From: Chrysochromulina parva
Lineage: Eukaryota > Haptophyta > Prymnesiales > Chrysochromulinaceae
NCBI GenBank assembly: GCA_002887195.1
Contig: PJAB01000104.1
Span: 1 to 42,608, forward strand
Direction of reading: 5' to 3'
DNA length: 42,608 nt
The translations under genes were made by a program, and so were the position numbers. This document shows, piece after piece, positions 24,709 to 37,400 of this stretch (the stretch's first letter is position 1; each line of letters begins with the position of its first letter). The notes under the pieces were generated by a model. The model did no database searches and was not told the origin of the DNA. It saw nothing but the letters and a program-made list of their open reading frames with translations.

Positions 24709-27700
24709 ATGATCGGTCCGTGCACTCGGCCACGCCTACCACCCGCTTCACCCAGCGCAGACGGGCCGGCACGGACCGAGACGTGGGAGTGGACACGAGC
24801 GGATGAGCTCGCTCAGATCGCGCAGGAGCTTGACGCTCGGGATGTTGCGCTGCTCGAGCAAGACATCACCGAGTGGCGCGTGCAGCTCTCAGAAGTCGGC
24901 CAGCAGCGCGCAGAGCTGCAGCAGCAGCTCGCCGAGAGCGGCGAGAGTTTGGAAGGCCATGGCACGCTGCATCGGGCGTTACTCGCCCTCGACATGAGCA
25001 AGCAGCGGCTGATATGGAACATTCGAGAGAGCGAGCAAGAGCTGCGGGCTCGCCGTCGCCGGATGGGTCTCGCCCTCCACGGCGTGCAGCCCTCGCCGCC
25101 TTCGGTGGCGCCACGGCTCGCGCCTGTTCCGCACTCCGATCCGGTGACCTCGCGCACTGTGTCGCGCGGTGACTTGATCCCGCCGCCGCCCATGTGGGCT
25201 GAGCACGAGAGGGAGCTGGCAGCGGCTCAGGCGGCGAGGGAGGCGGCGGCGTGGGCGGAGGCGGTGAAGGCGGCGGCGGCAACGACGGCCGCCAAGGCGG
25301 CTGCGGTGAGAGAGAGGGCTTCGCCCAAGTCCGAGCCCGATCTGTCTGATCCCCTGCCACCGCCCAAGTCAGTGCCCGAGGTCTGCTCAGCCGGCCGCAC
25401 GGACGGTGGGGACGTCTCTGCGTCGCAGCCGCCGCCGAGGCGCGGCGGTCGGCGCGTGCAGTTCCGCTCGCCGCAGCGCGCGCACCCGACACGGCGCCGC
25501 GCGTACACGCTGCCGCCCTCAGGAGCAGATGAAGATGGCGAAGAGGGCTACGGCGAGGAGGGCTACGGCGAGGGCGATGGGTGGGTCGAGGGCGACGAGG
25601 TCGGCTGGGACGATGGCTACGGTGAGTGGACGGAGGCGGATGTGGCCGCCTACTATGATAACCCTCCCCCTGTGCCCCATGCCATGGCAGCCGCGGCTGC
25701 CATGGCCGTGGCTGGCCGCAGCCATGGCTTCGGCGGCTACGGCGGTGGCTACGGCAGCGGCTACGGCGGCGAGTATGGGGGCTCTCGCCACGGATGGGCC
25801 CCTGGGTGTGCTGACGAGCCGCGCACTGCCCAGAGCGCCTCGAAGGGAGATTGGGGAGATTTGGCGGCCGAGAGGGAGGCGGCAGCAAGGGAGGCGGCCG
25901 CGAGGGAAGCGAGCACGAGGCAGGCAGAGGCGCAGGCGGCAGAGAGAATGCCCCCCTCGCAGCAAGCAATGAGGGCGCCGCCTTCCTCTGCAGCATCGAT
26001 TCCACGCGCCATCGTTCGCCGAGTCATCTCGAGTCGTGTAGCCGATGGTGCTGCCTTGGATACGCCCCCTCGAGCTGTTTCCACAGCTACTTCCACACAG
26101 GGCGGTGGCGGCGGCGGTTACCCGGCGGCGGTCCCTGGCACGCCCGAGTATCGTCTGGTATTGCCGCCCTCGGCGCTCCATGATGATGACGACGACGCGC
26201 CCTACACGGCGCTCCATGAGGATGCGGCCCAGGAGGAGGCTCAGGCGGCGAGGGACGCGGCAGCGTGGGCGGAGGAGGTGAAGGCGGCGGCTTCGGCCGC
26301 CGCCGAGGCGGCAGCGGCGAGAGAGAGGTCATCGCTGCCGGAGCTCGATGATGTGGCCGAGGCGTTCAGCCTGATCGATGCCAACGGCGACGGCGTTCTC
26401 TCGCGTGCCGAGGTGATCAAGGCGTGCCGCACCAGCGAAAGCGTGCGTGCGCTGCTCGGCCTGCCGATGACGATCCGCCAAGAGGACGGTACGCGCGATG
26501 CCTTCGAGGCGGTCTTCCAGCGTCTCGATGCCGACGACTCCAAGTTGATCACACTCTACGAGTTCCGCCGCGTGTTTTCGGCCCCTGCCGACGCACCCGT
26601 GCCCACAGTCAAACCCGCTGTCAAACCCGCTGCCGCGACTGCGCTGGCGCACCGAAAGCAGCTGGACGAGCTCCTTGCACGACGAAAGCAGCTGGACGAG
26701 CTCGTTGGCGACCCTCGCGCGGCTCTCAAGTTGGACAAGGAGGCCCTGCGCCATAGCCAGAGCTTGTCCGCAGTGCTGACAGATGCTACCGACGCGGCCA
26801 TGAACGCTGCGGCGAACGAAGTTGCGAGCGTTGCCGCGACTGCCCTTGCTCGCCGAAAACAGCTCGACGAGCTCGTTGGTGACCGTCGCTCGGCCCTCAA
26901 GTTGGATAAGGAGGCTGTGCGCGAGAGGTCACCGAGGAGAGCGAGGTCTTTCTCCTCAGAATCACCTAGAAGAGAGAGGTCTCTCTCACCAGATCGCTCA
27001 CCAGAGCGCCAGCCCGCTCGCGGCCATCTTTCGAGAAGCCATCCGTACTCAATCTCTTTCCCTCCCACGCGCGAGGCTGGCCAGCGCGTCCGCCCTGGCG
27101 ATGCCGCAACAACTGCCGCAACCGCAGCTTCTGCTTCGGCAGCCTCACCGGCGGCCATGGAGAAGAAGGAGGTGGTAGTGAGGGCTGTTCCCTTGATCGT
27201 GCCGGCCGCTCAGCCGCGTAGGCACTCCAGCCCTGGTATCGACGAGGGGCGCGCTCGCAGGGACCCCATCCCCACAGGTCTGCCTCCTGCATGGTCTCGG
27301 GGACCGGGTGCACCGCTGCCGCCGGGATTGCCACCGTCGTTAGAGAATGCCCCGGTGTCTCTGACACCGGGGGCGCTTGCGCTGTACGAGCGGTGTGTGC
27401 AAACGGTCGAGCCAGCGGTCGAGAAGGCGGCAGTCAGGGTGCAGTCCTTTGTTCGAGGGCACCAGACACGCGACTCACAGGAGGAGGTGCGGCGAATAGA
27501 GTGGCTTCGATTCTTAGCGGTCGAAGGAAACTATGCCGACGCCCTCAAGCTCGCGATCAAGCCTGTTGAGGAGGCAGCGGTCAAGCAGATGCAGTCGGGC
27601 GATGTCGAGGGCGGCACGCGCAAGCTTGTCGAGGCGACGACGCCCAAGTCTGCGCCGCCGTCGCCGACGCCCAAGGTGGCGGCGGCTGCGAAGCCGAGTT

Positions 27701-30700
27701 TCAGCGACGCGATCAAGGCGTATGATTGGGGTTTGGGCGCGGAGCTCGCCTCGAGCGAGCAGGACCGCAAGGAGGGGCATACGCAGAAGCTGGCGGCAGC
27801 TGCACCATCTGCTGCGGCGGACGTCGCGACGGAAACCAAGACTGAGAATCGTGCAAGCTCCGATCCGGGCAGCAGCAGCGTCGACAGCCTCGCAGCGGAG
27901 AGGAACGAGGTGACCAGTTCCACTCCTCGTGCCTCTCCGCGCAAGTTGACCACCAAATCACGCCCGTTTTGGGAACTCCAGCAGGAGAAGCTCGAGAAGA
28001 AGAAGCGCGAAGAGGCCGCCGCCGCAGAGGCCTCTACAAAGGATGCTGGCGCACCACAGGAGTGTGCGGCCGGCAAGTGTGTAGCCGGCGAGGGTGCAGC
28101 CGGCGAGGGTGCAGCCGGCGAGGGTGCAGCCGGCGAGGGTGCAGCCGGCGAGCAGATGGTCGCCTCCGACTCGGGCCGCGGCGTGCAAGAGGAGCTCAAG
28201 TTGCGAATGGCAGACTATCAGCGAGCCAAGAGTGCTCTTGAGACGGCACGGACGGCTTGCGTCACTGGCTCCGAGAGCGAGCTCAAGGCGCTCGATCAGG
28301 CGAGTGCGGACTTCGAGGAGGCGGCGGCCATGCAGGCGGCCGCGAGGAAGGCGGCCGCAAGGGAGGCGGCTGCGAGGGAGGCGGAGGCCGACGAGGCTGC
28401 CGCAGGGGAGGCGGAGGCCAGGCAGGCGGCTTCCTTGCAGACATCTGAGATGAAGGTAGTCGCGAAGGAGGCCGCAGCAAGGGATGCGGCCGCCAGGCAG
28501 TTAGCTGTGAGGGAAGCTGCCGCGAAGGAGGCGGCTGCGAGGGGCGACCTCGCCTTCTTGTCTTTTATGACGGAAGCGGGAGCCGAGTCCGCAACCAGTT
28601 TGCCTTCTAAATCCTCAATTGAGTCGGCAGATTCCAGTGCGGGTGTGGAGGCGGAGGCAGCACAGGCGGCACACCCTCCACTGAGCGCCAATAGGCGAGC
28701 GAAGGCGGCGGTGGCGGCTGCGGCTGCGACGGCTCGGGCGGAGGAGCACGCGCGTAGCCGCATCTTGCCCTCCAACAGCAAGGAGCCAGCAGCGCTCAAG
28801 GATCAGCTCATCAGCGAGCTGAGCGGCTTCTTGCATCAGACGGGCGGCGCGGGCGGCAACGTGCGCGCTAAGCTCAAGCCTTCTCTCTCTCCAGAGAGGG
28901 ATGCGGACAGGAAGTGCGCGACGGCGGCAGTGACGGCGGCGGCGGTGGCGGCGGCAGTGGAGGCAGAGGTTGAGGGCGCGGAGGACGCGGCTTTGCAACA
29001 TGAGCTTCAGGCGATGCGGCGCGTTCTTGTGGCGGACGCTGAGTCGATGCGTGCACTCGAGATGGAAAGCGAGCGCCACCTGTCGCCGACGCACCGTGCG
29101 ACGCTGCCGCTGCCGTCACCGCCTCGGAACATGCCCCACTCTGCCTCGCCCCCCGCCCTCTCTGCCTCGCCCCCCGCCGCTGCGCCGCCCTCCGCCGCAC
29201 GTAATCTCGATTCCCGCCTCCGTGATGCCTCACTCGCCGCCGCCGCCACCTCCGCCGCCCCACCAGCGAGCTTCCGAGGTTTCGAGATGACCATCGAGGT
29301 GCCGCGCGCCATGTCGAGCGCCATGTCGAGCGCCATGTCGAGCGCCGAGCCGAGCGCCGCGCTGAGCGCCGTGCTGAGGGCTGCGCCGAACGGCGTGGCG
29401 AGCGCCACGGCCGGGACGGGCCTCTCCACACCGCAAGCACAGTCCGCCCCGACGGCCGCCGCAGCGGGCGTGGGCGGGACGGGCGGTCCTTCGCACTGGC
29501 TCTCTCAGTGGCGCTCACCTCAGGCGGCGGCGGCCATGGCGCACGAGCAGCAGATAGATGCGTTGTGCGGGCTTGTGATCGCTCTCGTCAGCGGCCGGTA
29601 CGACAGAGCACCCTCGCTCAGCACCACCCTTTCGCGCGCGGCCCTCGTGCGCGCCTGCCGCGAGGACGTCGCCGTGCGCACCGCCCTGAGCCTACCGCCG
29701 CGCGAGGCGCTCGAGGCGTTGCCCGACTTGCCGTCCTCGAGGCGCGTGACGGCGCTACTCGCCCTCCTCGAGGCGGACGGCGCAACAGATGCGATTGGAT
29801 TCGCTGAGCTGCGTCGCTTCGTTGCCGTCGTCGCCGCTGTCACTGGCCTTCCTTCAAGCCCACCACCCGCCGCGCCCCCATTGGCATCGCCCAGGAAGGT
29901 GGCCGCCGCTGCCCAGAGCGGTGCTGCTCACGGCGGCGTCTCGCCTCGCCGCTGCGCTCCCGGCTGCGCTCGGCGGGAACCTCCAATGGCCACCCCCTCG
30001 CCCGCCACCACCACCACCACCATCGCCACTGGCACTGTCGCCTCGCTCGCCTCCGCCGGTAGTGCCGACGGCTCCCATGCCCGCGCCGCGCGCCCCGCCT
30101 CGCCCTCCCAGCTCCGTGCCGCGTTCTCGAGCCTCCTCGCGATCGGCTCTCCCTCGCCCGCCGCCACGCCAACCGCCACGCCCACCGCCACGCCTGAGAA
30201 ACCGCCCGCCTCCTCGCCCTCGCGCCGTGCTGATTCGTTCTCACGCCGCGCGCGCGTCGTGCCCTCGCCACCGCGCCCGCCGCCTCTGACCGATACCGTC
30301 AGCCGAGCAGGCGCCGCCAGCCGAGCGGGCGTGGCCAGCCGAGCAGGCGTGGCCATCGGCAGCGTCGGCGGGGAGGCGGCCTTCGGTGTGGTGTGGCGTG
30401 TGCTCTCTGAGGAGTTGGGTCGCATCGAGGTGGAGGGCGAAGCGCGCGCGGCGGCCGCCGAGGCGGTGGTGCGTGAGACGGCCATGCAGCTGCAGGTGGC
30501 ACACCATGAGGTGAGCTTGCTGCAGGAGCACCTCGAGGCCAGCACTCGGCAGGCTGACGAGCTGCGCGCGAAGCTCGAGGCCAAGGAGGGCGAGCTGCAT
30601 CGCTCGAACACGCAGCTCGTCATGCACATGCGCCAGAGCGGCTCGTTGCTCGCCGAGCTCCTCCATCGCACCGAAGGTGCCATCGAGCAGCAGCAGCAGC

Positions 30701-30708
30701 AGCCACAA

Positions 30709-30758
<50 letters not shown>

Positions 30759-30882
30759 GCAGCGCGCACCGTCAGCCACACCAGTGCCGGTCGCCCACGG
30801 CACATCGCCCCCCACCTTCTCGACGGCAAACCACTCGCGTGCGGCGCCTGGCGCAAGCCCACGCAAACCTTGGTCGAGGTGA
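24709..30882 (+). CDS. 2057-aa EF-hand, IQ-motif, coiled-coil low-complexity protein
   Basis: I do not recognise an orthologue. Residues 25-120 are a coiled coil. Two canonical EF-hand loops follow: DANGDGVLSRAE at 557-568 and DADDSKLITLYE at 607-618, a likely calcium-binding pair. Near 660-740 a RRKQLDELVGD unit with ALKLDKEA occurs twice. An SR-like stretch (RERSPRRARSFSSESPRRER) lies near 745-770. An IQ motif (VQSFVRGHQTRDS, about 911-923) suggests calmodulin binding. Ala/Glu/Arg heptad-like runs (AAAREAAAREA) recur near 395-420 and 1210-1290. A degenerate second EF-hand-like block at about 1610-1705 mirrors the first. The C-terminus has a coiled coil (about 1905-1995) and a poly-Gln tract. 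A cytoskeletal or flagellar calcium-responsive scaffold is my inference. ATG 24709 is the first in frame. No intron is needed. Confidence 0.8.
28066..28155 (+). repeat. 15-bp minisatellite, six units
   Basis: Units of GCAGCCGGCGAGGGT; the first and last diverge. It encodes AAGEG repeated inside the large EF-hand protein. The unit length and copy number match the minisatellite at 7973-8062, though the sequence differs. Confidence 0.9.
30712..30756 (+). repeat. (CAG)15 trinucleotide repeat
   Basis: Fifteen uninterrupted CAG codons encoding poly-Gln near the C-terminus of the large protein, preceded by five more CAG codons at 30688-30702. Confidence 0.95.
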
Positions 30883-31400
30883 ACGCCGCGCATGGACGTG
30901 GCTATCACCAATACCCCAGTTATGACCTTTCTATTTTGAGACGCCCGCGTCCTTCAGGCCGCCGCCATCAACGCACACTGGATACTCAACGCAAGATAAT
31001 TATGCTGGGGTGCTGCCAACGGCGAGAGGGCAAGGCCATTGCAAGGGAGAGACTCTCCAAGTGGATATCAGCTGTAATACGTAGGGTTAGAGAGTGTACA
31101 GAAGCCGACACGCAGCTGGGTGCTAGGGAAATCCCTACACCAGCCAAGGAAAAACTACGAATTTCGATATTACCAGTATGGCACAGAAAGTTCGTGTCGT
31201 CATCCGGCACTTCATCGTGCACGACACATTCCTGAATCGACGCGATATCCACCACCCTCCAGCTCCACCGCCACATGCGCGCAGCGCATGCCCCAGCGGA
31301 TACTAGCCATGCACGGATGCCGACGCTCATCAAGGTACAAGGAGGAGCACGCCTCACCTCGCGATGTGCATGTGGGGGCAACGTGCTGCGTCTACGCGCC
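30883..31400. other. Convergent intergenic region, no gene seen
   Basis: 518 bp between the 3' ends of the two largest genes. It is less GC-rich than either. No RNA gene, hairpin or conserved motif stands out. Confidence 0.55.
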
Positions 31401-34400
31401 CTACGCGGTGGCGGAGAAGCCGGGAAGCCCGTAGACGATCGGATTGGCGAGCACCGTCCATAGGCACTCGGCCTTCTCGGGGGCGGGGGCCGCCGCGGGC
31501 GCAGCAGCGGGCGCGGCCGCCGGCGCGGCTGCACCGGGAGTACCGGGCGGCGGCAGCGGCGGCGGTTCGACGAGGGCACGACGCGCGCATGCATGGAGGG
31601 CCTGCGCGAGCGTGGCGCCGCCGCCGAGGCCGTTGAGCGTCGCCACGAGCATCTCATGGTTTGTGTGCGCAGCGGCCGCCCACTGGTTGGTCAGGACGGT
31701 CTTCACCCCAGCAAGCGAGAGAAGGACGGCAGTGGCGTGCGCACCCTCGAGAGCCATGCGCGCGGCGCTCTTGGCGTTAGCAGCCTGTGCAAGCCGGCGC
31801 GCCGCCGCATCCGATCCCGCACGGTCGAAGAGGAGGCAGGCGGCGCAGCCGCCGAGGGCGAGGGGCGCGAGGGTCGACGGCTCCACTTGCTCGTACAGCG
31901 CGCCCGGCCCTTCGTACACGAAGGCGGCGCATCCCTTGGCGAGCCGCTGCCACTCCGCAAGCGAAGGGACGCGCTCCACCCCGATGATGGAGGCCCCCGC
32001 TCTCCATTCCTTGCCAAAAGCGACGCGCGCGCCGTCGAGCACTTCGGCGCGGAAGGCAGCGCACAGGGTGCGTGGCCCGCCGTCAGCGCCCTCGGCGGGC
32101 GCCGCGGCTGCCTTTTTGTCCTTGCCCTTTGCTTTGGGGTCGACGGGGGCGGCGGCATCGTTCGGGGGAGGCGGGAGCATCACTTCGACGCGCGGATCGA
32201 CGGCGGCGAGGAAGCCTGACCTCTTGGCCAAGCTTACACCTGGGATCGGCGCGGCGGGCTCGGCGGCCTTGCCCTTAGCTTTGGGGTCGACGGGCGCGGC
32301 GGGCGCGGCAGCGGGGTCGGGGCTGAGGCGCTTGGCCAGGAGCGCGGTCGATAGGTCGCGGCTGACCGCCTTGACATTGGGCTGGCGCAGCGGCGTCATC
32401 AACTCAAGTGGCAGCGCCGCGAGCGCGCCGTCGGCGATGAGCACCACGCTCAGTGCGTCGCCGCCACCCGTCTCAAACTCCGCGCCAAGCAGCGGCAACA
32501 GGGGCGCGAGCAGAGGCCCAAACAGCGCGTCGAGCGCCGTGACGAGCGAGCGCAGCGCCCCCTCGGCAGCTGAGGCAGCCACGTACGACGCGGGCGCGAG
32601 TCCGAGGGCGAGAGTGCCCTCCGGCACCGCGCCTTTGGCCATCGCCGCAGCAAACGAGGCCGCGGCCGCTTCCTTGGTAGCGGCGGCCGCGGTGCCCGGC
32701 TGCATGGCGAAGATGGCGTCCTTCGAATCTTGAAGCGCTGCCTTGCTCTGGGCGGCTCGCACCTCCTCCGCCTCGGCTGCGAGGGCGGCGACGCGCGCGG
32801 CCGCCCCTTTGACACGAGCCACGCGCGCGAGGAGCTTGGGCGGCGGCAGCTCTGGGGGAGGACCTTTGGCTTTCGGATCGACCGGCGGCGGTGGCTCGGT
32901 GGAGACCATGCCGACCGCACTCGCGTACACATCGCCCGACGCCTCGTCGACGCTGAGGAGCACGACGCGCATCCCGGCCGGAAGCGACGCCGTGAGCTTC
33001 GCGAAGGGGTCGGAGGGCACGCCGAGGGCCCGCCATGCCGCCGAGCCGCTCGTACTGTCGTCGAGGGCCGCATAGGCCGCCTTGAGCGCGGGCAGCTGAG
33101 CGGCATGCGTCCAGCGCTGCGGCAGCAACGTAGCGAGCTGTCCGAGGAGTGCAAGACGCTCCGAGGGCAAGCACGCACCCATCCAGCGCTGCCGCCACTC
33201 CGCGTGCGACGCGCACGCCTGGCAGAGCGCCAGCCAGCGGCTGCAAACGGCCGGGTCGCTCAGGCCAATCGCCTTGGCGAGCCCACGCGCGGCGCGCTCG
33301 GCAGTTGGTAGGTCGGCGTGGGCGAGAGCGAGCTCGACTGCCTCGAGCAGCGCGGCTTGCCCCGCGCCTGCCTCAGCCGTACCCGGCTCGGGGCCCGGCG
33401 CCTCGGTGGCCGGCGCCGCGCTCAGTACCTCGGCGAGAACGCCCTCACGTCGCTCGGCTGCGGGTGGCGGTTGGGGTGCCGCCCACCGGTCGGCAGACTT
33501 GCCCCAGCCGAGCGCCGCTGCCTTGGCGTACAGAGCTTCGCCGGAGGCGAGGAGAGCGCGTGCGCGCGTGGCACCGCCGCCCGCGAGAGCGATGGCGGAC
33601 GCGGCGTGCAGCAGAGCCCGCCCCTCCTGCTCCATGTGAGGGGGCGGCGGCACGACCACCGGCGGCTGCACATAAGCCGCGATGATATCCGAGTCCCCGC
33701 CCTCGACGCGCGGGAAGAGGGGACCCGCGGGTGGGTTGGCGGCGAGCACCTCCGCCTGGAGCTCCGCGTGCCGAAGCGAGAGGGCTGAGAGCTCCACCTT
33801 GATCTTGGAGAGCTCGCGGCTCACCGGCAGCGAGAGGTCGGCCGGCATAGCGCGCGGGGCCGCGATGAAGAGGGAGCGCTCCGCATGCGCGTGGGCGGCC
33901 TCGAGGAGTTGACCGAGCATCTCGAGCCGATTCGCCTTCGCCTCGAGGACGAGAGAGGGCTCGGCCGGCGGCTCGGGCATCGCCTCGAGCAAAGCCGCAC
34001 GCGCCAGGAGGACCTTGGCCGCCCAACGCGGCGCGCCGAGCTCGGCGTACGTGGCCGTCGCCGCCTCGAGGGCCGCCGTCGCGAGCGCTGCATCGTCGGC
34101 GGAGCCCGCACGTGCGAGGCGGCCGTGCACGTCGCCGAGGCGTGTCTGGAGGGCGGCGATCGCGAGACGCGCGTCCGAGGCGGACGAGGGGTGCTCGGCA
34201 GCCAGCTGGGCGGCGAGGCTGACCGCGGCATTGAGGGTAGCGATCGCGGCTTGTTCGTCAACGGCCGCACGATAGGTGGCGAGGCAGCCAACAGCTTCGC
34301 ACCACTCGGGTAGCTCGAGAGGACACAGGCTGAGCGCTTCGAGCGCCGTCTTGAGCGCATCGGCTGGCTGACCGTGCAGGCTCGCGATCTGTGCAAGGAG

Positions 34401-37400
34401 CCGGTGGCAGCGCGCCTCGTGCTCCCTCTCACCGAGGGCTCGTAGAAGAGGCGCCGCCTCGAGCAGCCACTCGCGAGCGGCGCCCCACTCGCCCTCCTCG
34501 AGTAGCAAGGAGGCGAGCTCCACCCACTCCGCCTCGTTCGGACGCACGCTCGACTTGATGCGCGCCGCGGGCGGCGGCGGCGCCGCCGCGGCGGTGCCAC
34601 GGGTGCTGCCGCGGCTGGTGGAGCTGAGGGTGGTGCCGAGGGGCGCGCCGTCGGTTGCGGGCGCCGCCACATCGGCGACCTTGGGCGCTGTGGCGGCGGC
34701 GACGACGGCAGCGTCGGCGTGCGTGAGCTGTTTGAGTCGGATGGCGTTCTTGCGCTTCATGTCGACAGTGGGGCGCAGGCAGTCGATGGAGGCGCGCATG
34801 GCGGCCGCCGCCTCAGGCAGGCCGAGCTGGTGCAGGCAGTGGGCGGTTTTGAGCGATGCCGAGCGCTCGCCCGCAGGTGACTTGAGGACGAGCTTGGCGA
34901 TGACGCGTAGCAGGCCGAGGGGAAGCAGTGCGTGCAGCGTCATGCCATTCTCGAGGAGCTGCTCGACGGCGTAGAACAGGTAGGCGGCGGTGAGCGACGC
35001 CTCCGGCAGACCGGCAGTGCTCAGGACGCGATCGGAGCCGCCGAGGGCGACCATGGCGTTGAGGAGCGCCTCGCTCGGTTGCCACAGGGCCCACTCGTGC
35101 TGTTCGGTCGGCATCGAAAAGGGGGGCGGCGCGCTCGGGTCGGCGCCCGGCTTGGCGGCCTCGGCGGCATTGCACGCGGTGATCGCGACACCCCACACCC
35201 GCGTGAGGTAATGGAGAGACACCACTATCGACTCGACACGTGCGCTCATCGTCGGCGCCATCATCGCCTTCATGAGGTAAATGCGCGCGAGCTGCTCGTA
35301 CTGGGGCACCGAGAGGGATGCCTCAGCTCCGCCCGAGCCGCCCTTGCCGCCAGCGGACGAGCCGCCAGCGGACGAGCCGCCAGCGGTCGAGCCGCCTCCG
35401 CGGGTCGACGCACCGCCGGCGGTGCCAGAGCGCGCAAGGCTCCCGCTCCTCGAGCCGCCGTACTCGGAGCCACCAACCGACGAGAGAGCATCGTCGTCGT
35501 CGTCGCCGCCATCAGGCACTTCCTCATAGTCCATGAGCACATCGATGGCCGCCATCAGCTGATCCTCCGAGTCGCGCAGAGGGAAGGCGTGCACATAGAG
35601 CCACTGCGCGAGACCGATGAGGTAGCGCACCTTGAGCAGCGGCTCAGCCGAGAGGCAGTCGACCGCCTTGAGCTGGCCGTTGAGCTGCTCGCCCGTCGAG
35701 GGAGCGAGCTTGCCGAGCACCGCCCACACGGCCGCCTGCACCGACGGTGCAAAGTCCTTGAGCTTGTGCATCTCGCCCGCGAGCCCCTTGCCGCCACCCT
35801 TGCACATGAAGGCGACCTTCTCCTGCCAGAGAGGCTCCTGGCTCGCCTCGGGCAGCGTGCGGAAGGCGGCCGAGAGGAGCTGCAGGCCCTCGCCCCACGC
35901 GCGTGCCTGCGCGAGCACCGAGAGCAGTACCTCGTACAACCTCACCCGCAGCTCCGTCACCTGCGGCTGGTAGCGCGCGTCGAGCTTCTCGAGCTCCGCG
36001 AGGACCACGCCAAGGGGGGCACGCAGCCGCGCGTCGGGCGCGTTGCCGCCGCCCACAAAGGGCGCCACGTGCCGCCACGTGCGCTGGGCAGTCGAGAGGA
36101 TCAGCGGCGACTCGGACGCGCGCGCCGCGTGCGCCATGCCCTCGGCGAGGTGTGTGAGCGCGTTCGCGTGCAGCTGCTGCTGCAGAGCCACGTCCTGCCC
36201 GTCGCGCAGCAGCCGAGCGATCGCCTCGGCGTGCACCGTCTCGGCGAGCGCAAACCACTTCCACTCCTCCTTCAGGATGGTCGCATTGGCCTCGCGCTTG
36301 GCGCTGAGCGGCTGGAGCGCCGCCTCGCATGCCTTGACGACGGAGGCGAGGTCGCCGAGGGCGAGCGCCTGCTGCGCCACACGCACCCACAGCTCAGGCT
36401 CGGGCTTGGGCGAACCGCTACTCGTGGTGAGGAGCTCGCGCGCCTTGCCGAGCGCGGCGGCCTTGTCCGCCGCGGGGCCCGTGTCGAGGATGCCGCAGGC
36501 GAGCAACTCGAGGAGCGCGAGCGCAGTCGCCTCGGGCTCCGTGCCCACATTCAACTGCGCAGCCTTGGCGCCGCCGTAGCCCTGCAGCCGAGCCCAGCAC
36601 GCGGTCAGCTGCGCCTTGAGCTGGGCTTGGCCCGCGCACAGCTCGCAGCCCCACTTGCACACGTCGAGCGCCTCCTTGAGCCACGCGGCCGCGTCCGCGT
36701 CCTTGAGAGCGACGCGTGGGCCGCTGCCAGACGCGGGCGGCTCGGTCGCAGCGTCCTCGAGCGCGAGGGCGAACGAGCAGCAGGTGGCGAGAGCGATGCG
36801 CAGCTGCTGCCCGTCGGCCTTCATCGACTTGGCATCGCACTGCTGTAGAGCGCTGAAGCACGCGCGCAGCGTGGGCACGAGCGGCTCGTACTGCGCCGCG
36901 CGCAGCAGCGAGCGGTTGTAGTTGAGTACGTAGATGCACCCGTTGTGCACGAGCAGGTCGTCCTTGACAGAGAGGCCCACCCCGATGCCGCGCTTGAACG
37001 AGTCGAGAGCCTTCTGGCGCACGGCCTCGCGCGCAGCCTCGGCTGCCTCCGCCTTGCCGGGCGGCGCGACCGGCGGCGGCAGGCCGCGCTCGGCCGCGGT
37101 GGCGCGCGCCGCCTCGAGCGCGGCCGCCTCCTTGGCCGCCTGCTCCTGCATCTCGCCCAATTCGGAGATATACGTCTCGCCCAGCGTGAAGTACGCCTCG
37201 GCCTGCGCGCTCACGAGCGGGCCGTCGGTGGCGGGCGTCCACTGCGGCGCGAGCAGCGCAGCGGCGGCGGCGCGCGCGACGGCGGACATGCGCAGCGCCC
37301 AGCCCGCCTTCATGAGCTCTTCCCACAGTACAGCGCGCTCGCGCTTGGCATTCTCGTCGTCGCCACCCTTGGCGTCGTCCTCGGGGTCGGGGTCGGCGGC

